DNA from: Desulfobacterales bacterium
Lineage (GTDB): Bacteria; Desulfobacterota; Desulfobacteria; Desulfobacterales; UBA5852
Assembly: GCA_016735415.1 (NCBI GenBank)
Contig: JAERRP010000692.1
Coordinates: forward strand, 1-6,413
Reading direction: 5' to 3'
Length of the DNA stretch: 6,413 bases
Made by a program: the position numbers and the translations under genes. Below, one piece after another: positions 6,244 to 6,413 of the stretch (position 1 is its first letter; every line of letters starts with the position of its first letter). The notes under the pieces were generated by a model that made no database searches, was not told the origin of the DNA, and saw nothing but the letters and a program-made list of their open reading frames with translations.

Positions 6244-6413
6244 TCAGGAGTTCTTCATCAGTTTGCCGGTAACGCCGGGCGCAATCGGCGCCACGGCGAT
6301 TTCCACATAGGTACTGAAGGTTTCCTCGTGGATGTTGATGATCGCCGTGCGATCCGGTTTCTGGAACACGAGGATCGAGCTGGTGTCTTTCGAGGGCGAC
6401 TTGAAGGTGGCCA
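6244..6413 (-). CDS. Unrecognised protein, C-terminal 55 residues (N-terminus beyond the right edge)
   Basis: The frame is open from the right edge to a TGA at 6244-6246. Codon use is strongly GC-ended like its neighbours, so it is very likely coding. The visible part includes SSILVFQKPDRTAIINIHEE, then TFSTYVEIAVAPIAPG, ending GKLMKNS. The alternation of hydrophobic and polar residues suggests beta strands. I do not recognise the family. It ends 100 nt before coaBC, and coaBC seems to have its own promoter, so the two need not be linked. No clear intrinsic terminator follows. Confidence 0.7.
   Translation of the reverse strand, partial: ATFKSPSKDTSSILVFQKPDRTAIINIHEETFSTYVEIAVAPIAPGVTGKLMKNS

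Overview
This window looks like ordinary chromosome from a GC-rich Gram-negative bacterium, most likely a sulfate-reducing Desulfobacterota (Desulfobacteraceae-type). That is an inference from the gene families, the strong GC bias at third codon positions and the style of the proteins; there is no rRNA or other marker here to settle it. Every gene I can support lies on the minus strand, so transcription runs from the right edge to the left edge.

Layout in transcription order: (1) the C-terminal end of an unrecognised protein at the right edge (6244-6413); (2) coaBC/dfp, the bifunctional coenzyme A biosynthesis enzyme (4941-6143), with a likely extended -10 promoter just upstream; (3) a 179-bp gap holding a plausible promoter and what looks like a small gene split between two reading frames (4758-4869); (4) a family 4 Fe-S uracil-DNA glycosylase (4066-4761); (5) a long-form NfeD membrane serine protease (2790-4076), overlapping the glycosylase by 11 nt; (6) a slipin/stomatin SPFH protein (1988-2746); (7) a 224-bp gap with a GC-rich inverted repeat and a TTGACA-type promoter; (8) a small basic protein with a Rho N-terminal-like (SAP-like) domain (1437-1763); (9) a HAD-family hydrolase resembling 5'(3')-deoxynucleotidases (787-1425); (10) a tyrosine recombinase of the XerC/XerD type, cut by the left edge (1-748).

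Functionally, the glycosylase, NfeD and slipin form one tight transcription unit. NfeD and slipin are a well-known membrane protease/scaffold pair; the glycosylase repairs deaminated cytosine and is probably only a passenger. The Rho_N protein, HAD hydrolase and XerC form a second closely spaced unit (gaps of 11 and 38 nt). CoaBC is a housekeeping gene with its own promoter.

I found no mobile element, CRISPR array, RNA gene or defence system, and no clear new biological system. The observations most worth a second look are the frame-switched small ORF directly upstream of the glycosylase, the Rho_N-only protein with a long leader, and the arginine in NfeD where the archaeal enzyme has its catalytic lysine. 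No stretch longer than 300 bases lacks a gene.
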